Under the pieces are notes generated by a model that saw only the letters and a program-made list of their open reading frames with translations, was not told where the DNA came from and ran no database searches. A stretch of 64,000 bases of DNA from Streptomyces sp. AM 2-1-1 (lineage in GTDB: Bacteria; Actinomycetota; Actinomycetes; Streptomycetales; Streptomycetaceae). A program made the translations under genes and the position numbers. Shown one piece after another: positions 45,286-54,299 of the stretch (position 1 is the stretch's first letter; every line of letters starts with the position of its first letter). The stretch spans positions 3,862,501 to 3,926,500 of the forward strand of contig NZ_CP119147.1 of assembly GCF_029167645.1 (NCBI RefSeq), read 5' to 3'.

Positions 45286-46512
45286 TCAGGAACCGTCGCC
45301 CGCGCGCAGGGTGTCCAGGTCGGCCTTGACGGTGTCGACCGGGATCGCGAAGCCGAGGCCGACGCTGCCCGCACCGGAGCTGCCGGTGCTGCTCGACGAG
45401 GCGGGGGAGTACATCGCCGAGTTGATGCCGACGATCTCGCCGTCCATGTTGATCAGCGCGCCGCCGGAGTTGCCCGGGTTGAGGGAGGCGTCGGTCTGCA
45501 GGGCCTTGTAGGTGGTGGTGCTGGAGCCGGTGTCGCCGTTGAACTGCCGGCCGCCGAACTCGAACGGCCACTGCTGTCCGCCGCTGCCGCCCTGGTTCCC
45601 GCTGCCGTCTCCGCCGAAGCCGTCCGCGCCGCCGGAGCCGGTCGAACCGCTCTCCTCCTTGGCGACGGTGACGTCCCGGTCCAGGGCGGAGATGATGCCG
45701 CTGGTGACGGTGCCGGTCAGGCCCTCGGGCGAACCGATCGCCACGACCTGGTCGCCGACCGCGACGTCGCCGGAGTCGCCGAGGGTGGCCGTCCTGAGGC
45801 CGGTGGCGTTCTCCAGCTTGATGAGGGCGAGGTCCTTGTCCGCGTCGGTGCCGACCACCTTCGCGGTGTAGCTCTTGCCGGTGGAGAGGGTCACCTCGAT
45901 CTGCGAGGCGCCGGTGATCACGTGGTTGTTGGTGACGATCTCGCCGTCCGAGGTGATGACGACGCCCGAGCCGGTGGAGTCACCCGCCGTGGAGGTGGCG
46001 CCGATCTCGACGATCGCGGGGGAGACGGCCGCCGCGACGCCGGCGACGGTCCCCGCGCTGCCGGTGGAGACGGTGGTGCCGCTGACGACGCTGCTCGCGC
46101 TGGTGGTGCCGGTGCCGCCGTCGGCGAGTTCGCCGACCAGGGTGGCGGTGCCGCCGCCGATCGCGGCCGCCGCGATGGCGACCGCCGCGAGCAGTGCGTA
46201 GGGACGCCTCGCCTTCCGCGCCGGCCTCGCCGGGAGGGGTGCGGGGGCCGGGTGACCGGCGTACCCGGGGAAGTCCGTGAACCCTGCGCCGCCGCCGTCC
46301 CCGCCGCCCGGCCACACCGTGGTCCGGGAGTCCAGGGCGACCGGTCGCACCGGCTCGTACGCCGGGGGAGGCGGGTACGCGCCGCTGCCGGAGGGGGCGG
46401 TGACGGGGGTCCCGGCGGGGCTTTCCGCGGGGTGCGACTCGGTGCCGTACGCGTCGTTGCCGTACGGGGGAAACGTCGGGTACTCGCCGCTCGGGCGGGG
46501 GTTCTCAGTCAT
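45286..46512 (-). CDS. HtrA/DegP-like membrane-anchored serine protease without PDZ domain
   Basis: 408 residues. A Pro/Gly/Tyr-rich cytoplasmic segment (1-105) precedes one membrane helix (RRPYALLAAVAIAAAAIGGG) and a trypsin-like domain: His in TNNHVITGA, Asp in DADKDLALIKL, Ser in LNPGNSGGALI. A Gly/Ser/Gln-rich insertion (about 285-330) sits inside the protease domain, before the Ser strand. The protein ends with LGFAIPVDTVKADLDTLRAG and lacks the PDZ domain usual in HtrA. It probably degrades misfolded secreted proteins; the adjacent two-component system is the likely regulator. ATG at 46512. Confidence 0.9.
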   Translation of the reverse strand: MTENPRPSGEYPTFPPYGNDAYGTESHPAESPAGTPVTAPSGSGAYPPPPAYEPVRPVALDSRTTVWPGGGDGGGAGFTDFPGYAGHPAPAPLPARPARKARRPYALLAAVAIAAAAIGGGTATLVGELADGGTGTTSASSVVSGTTVSTGSAGTVAGVAAAVSPAIVEIGATSTAGDSTGSGVVITSDGEIVTNNHVITGASQIEVTLSTGKSYTAKVVGTDADKDLALIKLENATGLRTATLGDSGDVAVGDQVVAIGSPEGLTGTVTSGIISALDRDVTVAKEESGSTGSGGADGFGGDGSGNQGGSGGQQWPFEFGGRQFNGDTGSSTTTYKALQTDASLNPGNSGGALINMDGEIVGINSAMYSPASSSSTGSSGAGSVGLGFAIPVDTVKADLDTLRAGDGS

Positions 46513-46643
46513 GGGGAAAGCGTGTCCGGGGAAGATGAGAAGAGGCTGAGTCCCCGCTGAGAAGCCCGGCAGAACCCCGCGGAGCACGTTTTCGAGGCCC
46601 TTCCGGGGCTCTCGTCCGCCGGCGGCCGGGGGTGCCGGGAGTG

Positions 46644-47687
46644 CTACGGCGTGTGCGGTGAGGGTTCCCCGCAGCCGCAGGAGCGGCGGACCACCAGGGC
46701 GGACGGGAACTGCTTCAGGCGTTCCCGGCGGGAGCCGGAGACCCGCAGCGAGTCGTCCAGCACCAGGTCCACCGCCGCCCGCGCCATCGCCGGGCGGTCC
46801 GAGAAGACCGTGGTCAGCGGCGGGTCGGTGAGCCCGGCTTCCTTCACGTCGTCGAAGCCCGCGACCGCCAGCTCACCGGGCACGTCGATGCGCAGCTCGC
46901 GCGCCGCCCGCAGCACCCCGATGGCCTGGTCGTCGGTGGTGCAGAAGATGGCGGGCGGCCGGTCGGGGCCGGCGAGGAGTCCCAGGGCCACCTGGTAGGC
47001 GTCGTAACGGTTGTACGGGGCCTGGAAGAGGCGGCCCTCGGTGGAGCGGCCGGACTCGTGCATCGCCCGGCGCCACCCCTCGACGTGGTCGGCGACCGGG
47101 TCGCCGACGGACGGGGTCGACTCCATGCCGCCGAGGCAGGCGACGTAGGCGTAGCCGTGTTCCAGCAGGTGGCGGGTGGCGAGTTGGGCGCCGCCGACGT
47201 CGTCGGTGACCACCGCGACGTCGTCGATCGCCTCGGGCCGCTCGTGGAGCAGCACGACCCGGGCGTCCCACGCCTCGATCTCGGCGGCGGCCCGCTCGCT
47301 GGGGCCCTGGCTGACCAGGATCAGACCGGAGACCCGCATGCCGAGGAACGCCCGGAGGTAGTGGACCTCGCGCTCGTCGCGGTAGTCGGAGTTGCCGACG
47401 AGGACCATCTTCCCGCGCTCGGCGGCGGCCTGTTCGACGGCGTGCGCCATCTCCGCGAAGAACGCCTGCCGGGCGTCCGGCACGATCATCCCTATGAGGT
47501 CGGTCCGCCTCGACGCCATCGCCTGGGCAACCCGGTCGGGCCGGTAGCCCAGCTCCTTGATGGCGGCGAGTACCCGCTCGCGCGTGGCCGGGGCGACCGG
47601 CCTGGGTCCGTTGTTGATGACGTAGCTGACGACAGCGGTCGACGTACCCGCCAGTCGTGCCACATCGTCCCGCGTCACCTTGGCCAC
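46644..47687 (-). CDS. LacI-family transcriptional regulator
   Basis: 347 residues. N-terminal LacI HTH ([20 protein letters not shown], then [10 protein letters not shown] and the hinge [16 protein letters not shown]), then a periplasmic-binding-protein-like sensor domain ([18 protein letters not shown] to [12 protein letters not shown]). The C-terminus has an RRSCGCGEP tail common in Streptomyces LacI proteins. The ligand is not readable. Lies 24 bases after glnR on the same strand, so it may be read with it in part. Confidence 0.93.
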   Translation of the reverse strand: MAKVTRDDVARLAGTSTAVVSYVINNGPRPVAPATRERVLAAIKELGYRPDRVAQAMASRRTDLIGMIVPDARQAFFAEMAHAVEQAAAERGKMVLVGNSDYRDEREVHYLRAFLGMRVSGLILVSQGPSERAAAEIEAWDARVVLLHERPEAIDDVAVVTDDVGGAQLATRHLLEHGYAYVACLGGMESTPSVGDPVADHVEGWRRAMHESGRSTEGRLFQAPYNRYDAYQVALGLLAGPDRPPAIFCTTDDQAIGVLRAARELRIDVPGELAVAGFDDVKEAGLTDPPLTTVFSDRPAMARAAVDLVLDDSLRVSGSRRERLKQFPSALVVRRSCGCGEPSPHTP

Positions 47688-47711
47688 GCGCGGCAGTCTA
47701 CGCGGATGGAA

Positions 47712-48512
47712 CTACCTCTTGACCGGCTCGACCACGGCTTCTTCGGTGACCTCCGCCGCAGCGGCCGGCTCCGCGGGGGCGGACTCCCGGGCCGCCGCGT
47801 CCGCGGCCGCCTTCTTCCGGTTCTCGCCGGACCGGTCGGCCTTCTCCGGGGCGACGAAGCGGTAGCCGACGTTGCGGACCGTCCCGATGAGCGCCTCGTG
47901 CTCCGGGCCGAGCTTGGCGCGCAGTCGCCGTACGTGCACGTCGACCGTGCGCGTACCGCCGAAGTAGTCGTACCCCCAGACCTCCTGCAGCAGCTGGGCG
48001 CGGGTGAAGACCCGGCCAGGGTGCTGCGCGAGGTACTTGAGCAGTTCGAACTCCTTGAAGGTCAGGTCGAGGACCCGGCCCTTCAGCTTCGCGCTGTAGG
48101 TCGCCTCGTCCACGGAGAGGTCACCGTTGCGGATCTCCATGGGGGAGTCGTCGGCGGTGATCTGCTGGCGGCCGGTGGCGAGCCGGAGCCGGGCCTCGAC
48201 CTCGGCCGGTCCCGCCGTGTCCAGCAGGACGTCGTCGATGCCCCAGTCGGCGGTGACGGCCGCGAGGCCGCCCTCGGTGACGACCAGGATCAGCGGACAG
48301 CCGGGCCCGGTGGAGCGGAGCAACTGGCAGAGGGAGCGGACCTGCGGGAGGTCGCGCCGCCCGTCGACCAGGATGACGTCGGCACCGGGGGTGTCGACGA
48401 GAGCGGGTCCTTCGGCGGGGGCCACCCGCACGCTGTGGAGCAGAAGACCGAGGGCGGGGAGCACCTCCGTCGACGGTTGAAGGGCATTCGTCAGGAGCAG
48501 CAGTGAGCTCAT
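47712..48512 (-). CDS. glnR: Global nitrogen regulator GlnR
   Basis: 266 residues. An atypical OmpR-type regulator: the receiver ([32 protein letters not shown]) lacks most phosphorylation-pocket residues, and no kinase gene is nearby, as expected for GlnR. The winged-helix domain is [20 protein letters not shown], then [19 protein letters not shown]. It controls nitrogen assimilation genes such as glnA, amtB and nirB in Streptomyces. The C-terminal 40 residues are Ala/Glu-rich. ATG at 48512. Confidence 0.96.
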   Translation of the reverse strand: MSSLLLLTNALQPSTEVLPALGLLLHSVRVAPAEGPALVDTPGADVILVDGRRDLPQVRSLCQLLRSTGPGCPLILVVTEGGLAAVTADWGIDDVLLDTAGPAEVEARLRLATGRQQITADDSPMEIRNGDLSVDEATYSAKLKGRVLDLTFKEFELLKYLAQHPGRVFTRAQLLQEVWGYDYFGGTRTVDVHVRRLRAKLGPEHEALIGTVRNVGYRFVAPEKADRSGENRKKAAADAAARESAPAEPAAAAEVTEEAVVEPVKR

Positions 48513-48734
48513 CGCCGCTCACCTGCCTCGGTCGTCGGTCGATCGTGGTGCACGTTTCGCTCGCCCATTACGTCGGTCCTCCTCGTTCCCTGCGAGAGGG
48601 GCACTCCCGGGTCGGACCCGGGGGAGATGCGGCATCACTTCGTACGGTTGCGCTCCTGTACGACGGGGCCCTGCGGCATTCGTCATACAGGTTTTACGGG
48701 TGCGGCCCCGCGCCCTGGGGTCGCTGAGCTTGTT

Positions 48735-48761
48735 GAAACGTCTCCGTAACAACGCGCGGAA
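48735..48761. promoter_or_regulatory. Possible GlnR-like half-sites
   Basis: GAAAC (48735-48739), six bases, GTAAC (48746-48750), then a degenerate CGGAA in phase at 48757. GlnR boxes alternate GTnAC and GAAAC half-sites with six-base spacers. Only two good half-sites are present, and the site is 220 bases from the glnR start, so this is tentative. Confidence 0.35.
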
Positions 48762-48770
48762 AGCACAAAA

Positions 48771-48798
48771 GGATCCGGGGGCTGCTCTGCCCGGATCC
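48771..48798 (-). terminator. Hairpin in the glnR/hydrolase divergent region
   Basis: GGATCCGGG (48771-48779) pairs with CCCGGATCC (48790-48798), loop of ten. On the minus strand it is followed by TTTTG, a terminator-like tail; on the plus strand by TCTTCG. No minus-strand gene ends here, so it may insulate glnR from antisense transcription or act in the hydrolase leader. The rest of 48513-48847 (335 bases) holds promoters only. Confidence 0.6.
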
Positions 48799-48847
48799 TC
48801 TTCGCAGCAGAATAGCCCACATGAGTTCACTCTCCGAGGGTCGATTC

Positions 48848-49726
48848 GTGAGTTCTTCTGTTCCCTTGATCACGCGAACCCCGCACCGGGCCACATTGCT
48901 CACCGATGACGGGGTGCCGGTGGAGGCGGTGTACGAACCGTGTACGGCCGGTGCCGGGTCCGGCGGGGACGGGGTCGGGGAGCAGACCGCGATCGTGGTC
49001 GCCCACGGTTTCACCGGGGCTCTCGACCGGCCGGCGGTGCGGCGCGCCGCAGGGGTGTTCTCGCAGCGTGCGGCGGTGGTGACCTTCTCCTTTCGGGGGC
49101 ACGGAAAGTCCGGCGGAAAGTCCACCGTGGGGGATCGCGAGGTCCTGGATCTGGCCGCCGCGGTGGCCTGGGCGCGGTCCCTGGGACACCGCAGAATCGT
49201 TACGGTCGGGTTCTCCATGGGCGGCTCCGTGGTCCTGCGGCAGGCCGCTCTGTATACGAAAGAATCCGTAGCGAATGAGGGGGCCGTTCGGGGGGTGGTG
49301 AAATCCGCCGGCCGGGTCGGCGGGCCCGGCGCGGGGCCCGCCCACGTCGACGGGGTGATCTCGGTCAGCTCCCCGGCCCGCTGGTACTACCGGGGCACCG
49401 CGTCGATGCGCCGGCTGCACTGGGTGGTCACCCGTCCCACCGGCCGGCTGGTGGGACGGTACGGACTGGGTACCCGCATCCACGACGAGGACTGGGACCC
49501 GGTGCCCCTCTCCCCGGTGGAGGCGGTCCCGCTGATCGCCCCCGCCCCGCTGCTGGTGGTGCACGGCGATCGCGACCCGTACTTCCCGCTGGACCACCCC
49601 CGGATGCTGGCGGACGCGGCCGGGGGTGCGGCCGAACTGTGGCTGGAGCGGGGCATGGGACACGCCGAGAACGCGGCCGACGAGGCGCTGCTCGGGCGGA
49701 TGGCCGCCTGGGCGGTCGGCGGGTGA
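48848..49726 (+). CDS. Alpha/beta-hydrolase
   Basis: 292 residues from the GTG at 48848 (GAGGG seven bases upstream); an ATG at 48821 is an alternative without a ribosome site. Nucleophile Ser in VGFSMGGSVV, acid Asp in VVHGDRDPYFP, and His in RGMGHAENAADE. The early VVAHGFTGALDRP strand is the oxyanion-hole HG motif. A long insertion (about 140-200) forms a cap. Substrate unknown. Followed closely by a MoaD/ThiS-type gene. Confidence 0.87.
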   Translation: MSSSVPLITRTPHRATLLTDDGVPVEAVYEPCTAGAGSGGDGVGEQTAIVVAHGFTGALDRPAVRRAAGVFSQRAAVVTFSFRGHGKSGGKSTVGDREVLDLAAAVAWARSLGHRRIVTVGFSMGGSVVLRQAALYTKESVANEGAVRGVVKSAGRVGGPGAGPAHVDGVISVSSPARWYYRGTASMRRLHWVVTRPTGRLVGRYGLGTRIHDEDWDPVPLSPVEAVPLIAPAPLLVVHGDRDPYFPLDHPRMLADAAGGAAELWLERGMGHAENAADEALLGRMAAWAVGG

Positions 49727-49836
49727 CCCATCATGGACAGCGCGCCGGGACGACCGGCGCGGGCGAGCGGGCTCGTGCGTGCGACACGCACGAGCGTGTG
49801 ACGGAACGACGGACGGACGACGAGAGGGGTGCCGCC

Positions 49837-50091
49837 ATGGCGGCGGGCACGATCCGCTACTGGGCCGCGGCCAAGGCCGCCGCGGGGACGGCCGAGGAGC
49901 CGTACGCGGCGACGACACTGGCGCAGGCGCTGGACGCCGCACGCCGACGGCACCCCGGAGAGCTGGTGCGGGTCCTCATGAGGTGCTCGTTCCTGGTCGA
50001 CGGCGATCCGGTCGGCAAGCGGAACCATGAGACGGTACGCCTTGCCGAGGGCGGCACGGTCGAGGTGCTCCCGCCGTTCGCAGGAGGGTGA
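49837..50091 (+). CDS. MoaD/ThiS-family sulfur-carrier protein
   Basis: 84 residues with the ubiquitin-like beta-grasp pattern (TIRYWAAAKAAAGTAEEPYA, LVDGDPVGKRN, VEVLPPFAGG) ending in the Gly-Gly needed for activation and thiocarboxylate formation. No MoaE, MoeB or ThiF-like gene is nearby, so the pathway (molybdopterin or another sulfur-transfer route) is undecided. ATG at 49837 with GAGAGGGG upstream. Confidence 0.88.
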   Translation: MAAGTIRYWAAAKAAAGTAEEPYAATTLAQALDAARRRHPGELVRVLMRCSFLVDGDPVGKRNHETVRLAEGGTVEVLPPFAGG

Positions 50092-50101
50092 ACCGGAGAC
50101 G

Positions 50102-51775
50102 ATGAGCAACGCACAGAACAGGGACCCGGGCGGCCCCCGGCCGCAGGGCCGGGAGCCGTACGCGTACCGCGACGGCGACCCGTACCCCGAGCACGCGTAC
50201 CCGGACCGGCCGTACCCGAACGACCCGGCCGGAGCCCCGGCGCAGGGGCGGCAGCAGGGCTACGGGGACGGCCACCACGCCCCGTACACGGCTGGTCAGC
50301 AGGCCCCGGGACAGGCCCCGGGGTACGACGACCAGAGCGCCACGCAGACCTGGCAGGGGCAGACCTGGGACACCCGGTACCAGCCCGTGGTCCAGCCGCC
50401 CGCGCAGGGCCGGCAGCCGGTTCAGGACCAGCAGCAGCCGCAGTACGGGCAGCCGCAGCAGTACGCGCCGCAGCAGGCGCAGGCGTACGGACAGCAGCAG
50501 CCCCAGGGATACGGCCAGCCGCAGCAGCAGTCCCAGGGGTACGGACAGCCGCAGCAGCCCCAGGGGTACGGGCGGCCCCCGCAGGCGGCCCAGCCACACG
50601 CGCAGTACCCGCCCAGCGGCTACGAGCGGCCGCAGCAGCCCGCGCAGGCGTACGGCGAGCCGCGACAGCCCGCGCAGGCGTACGGCGAGCCGCAGCAGGC
50701 GTACGGGCAGCCGCAGCAGCCGCAGCAGGTGTACCACCAGCCGCTCCAGCCCCAGCAGGCGTACGGGCAGCCGCACCAGGCGTACGCCCCGCAGCAGGGG
50801 CCGCAGCAGGTCGTGCCCGACGCGGCGGAGACCGCCTTCCTGCCGCCGGTCGGTGGGGCGCCGGGGCACTCGGGGTCGTACCCGCTGCCGCCCGAGGTGC
50901 CGGTGGCGCCCGCGCCCGCTCCGGAGCGGCCCGCCGCGTCCGTACCGGTGGGGCCGGGGGGCGTACCCGGCGCGCCGCAGTCCGGCGCGGACGGGTACGG
51001 CGTGCCCACCACGCTCGGCAACACCCGGATCACCGACGCCCAGCGCGCCCGCGCCGAGGGCCGGTCGCCGATCATCGCGCCGGGCATGCGGCCCGCCGCC
51101 CTGACCGCCGTGCTCGGCCTGCTGCTCGCGGCCGGGGCCGCGCTCGGTCCGTACGCGCTGGCCGTGCCGCTGGTACTGCTGCAGGCGGTCACCGCGGCCG
51201 GATGGTTCCGGCTCAACGGCATGTGGCCGGCCCGGCAGGGCATCGCGCTCGCCTTCCTCGGCGGGTTCGTCGCGGACGTCGCGCTGCTCGCCGCCGGTCG
51301 GGAGCACGGACCGGCCGCTCTCCTCGGGACGCTCGGCGTCTGGGTCCTGCTCACCCTCGTGCTCCAGCTGCGGAGCCACGCGGGGGCCGACGAGCGGATG
51401 TACGGGTTGATGGCCACCGTCGTCTCGGCGGCCCTGGCCGTCCTGGCCGGCGGGCACCTCGCGGCCGATCCGGACGCGGTGGTCGTGGGCGGGATCGCGG
51501 TCGCCGTGGCCGTACTGGTCCGCGCGTTGCCGCTGCCCGGTCCCGTCTCCGTGGTCGCGGCCGCGGCGGCGGGCGCGGTGGGGGGCGGCCTCGCCGGTCC
51601 GGGCGGGGTGGGCGCGGCCCTGCTCGGCCTCGCGGCGGGTGGCTGTGCGCTCGTGGGCCTGCGGGCGGCCAGCTACGACTACCCGTCCCGGTTCGTCCAC
51701 ATGACGGCCGGGGTGGCCCTGCCGTTGACCGCCGCGGCACCCGCCGTCTATCTGGTCGGCCGGATGATCGGCTGA
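50102..51775 (+). CDS. Gln/Pro/Tyr-rich membrane protein
   Basis: 557 residues. Residues about 1-260 are low complexity, built from QAYGQPQQPQ-like and QGYGQPQQ-like units with spaced Tyr. The rest, from about 330, is a membrane domain with seven or eight helices (for example MRPAALTAVLGLLLAAGAAL and PVSVVAAAAAGAVGGGLAG). The disordered segment is cytoplasmic by the positive-inside rule and looks prone to weak multivalent contacts. The ATG at 50102 comes 10 bases after the MoaD-like stop, so they probably share a transcript. Function unknown. Confidence 0.82.
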   Translation: MSNAQNRDPGGPRPQGREPYAYRDGDPYPEHAYPDRPYPNDPAGAPAQGRQQGYGDGHHAPYTAGQQAPGQAPGYDDQSATQTWQGQTWDTRYQPVVQPPAQGRQPVQDQQQPQYGQPQQYAPQQAQAYGQQQPQGYGQPQQQSQGYGQPQQPQGYGRPPQAAQPHAQYPPSGYERPQQPAQAYGEPRQPAQAYGEPQQAYGQPQQPQQVYHQPLQPQQAYGQPHQAYAPQQGPQQVVPDAAETAFLPPVGGAPGHSGSYPLPPEVPVAPAPAPERPAASVPVGPGGVPGAPQSGADGYGVPTTLGNTRITDAQRARAEGRSPIIAPGMRPAALTAVLGLLLAAGAALGPYALAVPLVLLQAVTAAGWFRLNGMWPARQGIALAFLGGFVADVALLAAGREHGPAALLGTLGVWVLLTLVLQLRSHAGADERMYGLMATVVSAALAVLAGGHLAADPDAVVVGGIAVAVAVLVRALPLPGPVSVVAAAAAGAVGGGLAGPGGVGAALLGLAAGGCALVGLRAASYDYPSRFVHMTAGVALPLTAAAPAVYLVGRMIG

Positions 51776-51890
51776 CCGTTCCGGGAACCGACCGGGTGTC
51801 CCGCTTCGTCGCCCACTCCGGGCCTTCCGTAGCCGTCCACGGCTCTCGGGGGGCCCGGATTCCGTCGGTGGGAGTGAGAGAGGAACGGGC

Positions 51891-52580
51891 ATGCGCGCAC
51901 TGCGAATACTGCTGATCGTCGTGGTGGTGCTGGGGGGCCTGTTCGTGGCCGTCGACCGCGCCGCCGTCCACTTCGGCGAGAAGGAGGCGGCGGACCGCGT
52001 CAAGATCAGTGGCGCGACGGCCGCCTCGACCGACGTGTCGATCCACGGCTTCCCCTTCCTCACCCAGATCGCGGGCCGGGAGCTCGACCGCGTCGACGTC
52101 ACGCTGAAGGGCATCCGGGCCGGCAGCGGCGACCGCACCATCCGGATCAGCGAACTGCGGGCCGAACTCGACCGGGTGGTCATCGGCGAGGGGTACTCCA
52201 GCGCCCGGGCCGGTCTCGTCACGGGCACCGCGCTGGTCAGCTACGCGGACCTGACGGCCGCCGCCGACGACGGCGTCACCGTGCAGTACGCCGACAACGG
52301 CAAGGTCAAGGTCACGGGCACCGTCCAGGTCCTCGGCAACGACCTCACCCGCAGCGTCATCTCCTCGGTCACCCTCGTCGACGGCCGCACCGTCCGCGTC
52401 CGCGCGGACGCGGTGCCCGGTGAGGGCATCCCCGGCCTGGAAGGGCTGGTGCGGACCCGTACGGACTTCGAGCGCAGTGTCGGCGGGCTGCCGGACGGCG
52501 TGGTGCTGAGGAAGATCGAGGCGCGGCCGGAGGGCCTGGAGATCTCCGTGCAGGCCAGTGACCTCGCCCTCACCGGCTGA
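51891..52580 (+). CDS. DUF2993 / LmeA-like phospholipid-binding protein
   Basis: 229 residues. One N-terminal membrane or signal helix (LRILLIVVVVLGGLFVAVDR), then the DUF2993 domain: VSIHGFPFLTQIAGRELDRV, DVTLKGIR, ELRAELDRVVIG and GLEISVQASDLAL. Mycobacterial LmeA, in the same family, binds phospholipids and supports lipomannan elongation. ATG at 51891 with GAGAGGAA upstream. Confidence 0.87.
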   Translation: MRALRILLIVVVVLGGLFVAVDRAAVHFGEKEAADRVKISGATAASTDVSIHGFPFLTQIAGRELDRVDVTLKGIRAGSGDRTIRISELRAELDRVVIGEGYSSARAGLVTGTALVSYADLTAAADDGVTVQYADNGKVKVTGTVQVLGNDLTRSVISSVTLVDGRTVRVRADAVPGEGIPGLEGLVRTRTDFERSVGGLPDGVVLRKIEARPEGLEISVQASDLALTG

Positions 52581-52642
52581 TCCCACGAGCGGGACGCACG
52601 GGGCCGGGGCGTGCGGGGCCGGGACGCCCGGGGCTGTGGTGC

Positions 52643-52673
52643 CCGGTCGGGACCCCGGCCGGGTCCCGACCGG
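52643..52673 (+). terminator. Terminator hairpin after the LmeA-like gene
   Basis: A perfect 13-bp stem (52643-52655 with 52661-52673), loop CGGCC, no T-run. It starts 62 bases after the stop codon. Confidence 0.72.
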
Positions 52674-52874
52674 ACCCCGGCGGATCCCCGCAGCGGGATG
52701 GGACCGGATGGTGAGACCGGGTGTCCGTCCCGCAGATGGACCACCGGTCCTGGTCTGTTCCCGGGCCGGGTGGGGGCCGTCGGCCGCTCTCGTCGTCTCG
52801 CATCGCGGACGATACCGTCTCATCATCCGACATGCCGGTGACATCCCCGCCTCCTGCTCCCTACGATCGGACCC

Positions 52875-52955
52875 ATGGAACGACAGGCGGACCTCACGAA
52901 GCGGCGGGCAGTAGACCTGTGCCGCGTCGCCGCCATGCTCTGTCGTACCGCCTGA
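52875..52955 (+). CDS. Leader peptide upstream of the sulfurtransferase
   Basis: 26 codons, ATG at 52875, TGA at 52953. The start MERQADLTKRRAVDL and the ending CRVAAMLCRTA match the putative leader peptides known from actinobacteria before sulfur genes. Two Cys codons (16 and 23) could sense Cys-tRNA charging. A hairpin lies 32 bases after its stop and the sulfurtransferase gene 164 bases after, so an attenuation mechanism is likely. Too short for routine gene calling. Confidence 0.82.
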   Translation: MERQADLTKRRAVDLCRVAAMLCRTA

Positions 52956-52986
52956 GCAGGACGTTCCGTTCCCGTCCCGCTTCCGT

Positions 52987-53019
52987 CCGGCCCCTCGACC
53001 GTTGAACCGTCGGGGCCGG
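52987..53019 (+). promoter_or_regulatory. Hairpin between leader peptide and sulfurtransferase
   Basis: CCGGCCCC (52987-52994) pairs with GGGGCCGG (53012-53019); an inner GAC/GTC helix extends it with two bulged bases. It may be the attenuator responding to translation of the leader. No T-run follows, so termination would be Rho-dependent, or control may act on translation. Confidence 0.5.
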
Positions 53020-53119
53020 CCCGTGCCCCCGGTACACGCCCCACGCCCGGCGTCCGCGTGTACCCGCGGCACCACTCGCTCCGCACATCACCGCCGCAGA
53101 CTGCCCCGGAGGAGAACAC

Positions 53120-53959
53120 ATGAGCCGCAGTGACGTACTGGTCGACGCCGACTGGGTCGAGGCCCACATCGACGACCCGCAGGTCGCCATCGTCGAGGTC
53201 GACGAGGACACCTCGGCCTACGAGAAGAACCACATCAGGAACGCCATCCGGATCGACTGGACGAAGGACCTGCAGGACCCGGTCCGCCGTGACTTCGTCG
53301 ACCAGGCCGGCTTCGAGAAGCTCCTGTCGGAGAAGGGCATCGCCAACGACACGCTGGTGATCCTCTACGGCGGCAACAACAACTGGTTCGCGTCCTACGC
53401 GTACTGGTACTTCAAGCTCTACGGCCACGAGAACGTCAAGCTCCTCGACGGTGGCCGCAAGAAGTGGGAGCTCGACTCCCGCGACCTGACCGACGCCGTC
53501 CCGGCGCGTCCGGCCACGGAGTACAAGGCCAAGGCCCAGGACGAGTCGATCCGCGCCTACCGCGACGACGTCGTGGCGGCCATCGGCACGCTGAACCTGG
53601 TCGACGTGCGCTCGCCCGACGAGTTCAGCGGCAAGCTGCTCGCCCCGGCACACCTCCCGCAGGAGCAGTCGCAGCGCCCCGGCCACGTGCCCGGCGCCCG
53701 CAACATCCCGTGGTCGAAGAACGCCAACGACGACGGCACCTTCAAGTCGGACGACGAGCTCAAGGCCCTCTACGAGGGTGAGCGGGTCGACCTGTCGAAG
53801 GACACCATCGCGTACTGCCGCATCGGCGAGCGCTCCGCGCTGACCTGGTTCGTCCTGCACGAGCTGCTCGGCCAGGAGAACGTCAAGAACTACGACGGTT
53901 CGTGGACCGAGTACGGCTCCCTCGTCGGCGTGCCGATCGAGCTCGGCGCCAACAAGTAA
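53120..53959 (+). CDS. cysA: Thiosulfate sulfurtransferase (rhodanese)
   Basis: 279 residues with two rhodanese domains. The catalytic Cys233 lies in YCRIGERSALTW; the first domain has an inactive site as usual. NWFASYAYWYFKLYGHENVK and the inter-domain NLVDVRSPDEFSG are typical of actinobacterial CysA/SseA proteins (the symbol here means the rhodanese, not the sulfate ABC ATPase). Strong GGAGGAG ribosome site before the ATG. Paired with sseC, 52 bases on. Confidence 0.93.
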   Translation: MSRSDVLVDADWVEAHIDDPQVAIVEVDEDTSAYEKNHIRNAIRIDWTKDLQDPVRRDFVDQAGFEKLLSEKGIANDTLVILYGGNNNWFASYAYWYFKLYGHENVKLLDGGRKKWELDSRDLTDAVPARPATEYKAKAQDESIRAYRDDVVAAIGTLNLVDVRSPDEFSGKLLAPAHLPQEQSQRPGHVPGARNIPWSKNANDDGTFKSDDELKALYEGERVDLSKDTIAYCRIGERSALTWFVLHELLGQENVKNYDGSWTEYGSLVGVPIELGANK

Positions 53960-54011
53960 CCGCCGCGACCCCGCCATTCGCAGGACTCCCGACCCAGAAG
54001 GACTGAACACC

Positions 54012-54299
54012 ATGTGTGGAGCACAGGCCGGCGGCCCCGACGCCTCGACCATCAAGCCCGGCGAGACGACGATCCAGGGCAGCGTGACCCGCGACGGCGA
54101 GCCCGTCACCGGCTACGTCCGTCTGCTGGACTCGACCGGTGAGTTCACCGCCGAGGTCCCGACCTCGGCGACCGGACAGTTCCGTTTCTACGCGGCCGAG
54201 GGGACCTGGACGGTCCGCGCGCTGGTTCCGGGCGGCAGCGCCGACCGCACCGTCGTCGCGCAGACCGGTGGCCTCTCCGAGGTGGCCATCGCCGTCTGA
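54012..54299 (+). CDS. sseC: DUF1416 protein SseC
   Basis: 95 residues. MCGAQAGGPDA at the N-terminus with an early Cys, then a carboxypeptidase-regulatory-like beta sandwich (TTIQGSVTRDGEPVTGYVRL, TGQFRFYAAEGTWTVRAL). DUF1416/SseC always follows the rhodanese gene in actinobacteria and is thought to act in sulfur metabolism, though its reaction is unknown. AAGGA ribosome site nine bases upstream. Confidence 0.93.
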   Translation: MCGAQAGGPDASTIKPGETTIQGSVTRDGEPVTGYVRLLDSTGEFTAEVPTSATGQFRFYAAEGTWTVRALVPGGSADRTVVAQTGGLSEVAIAV

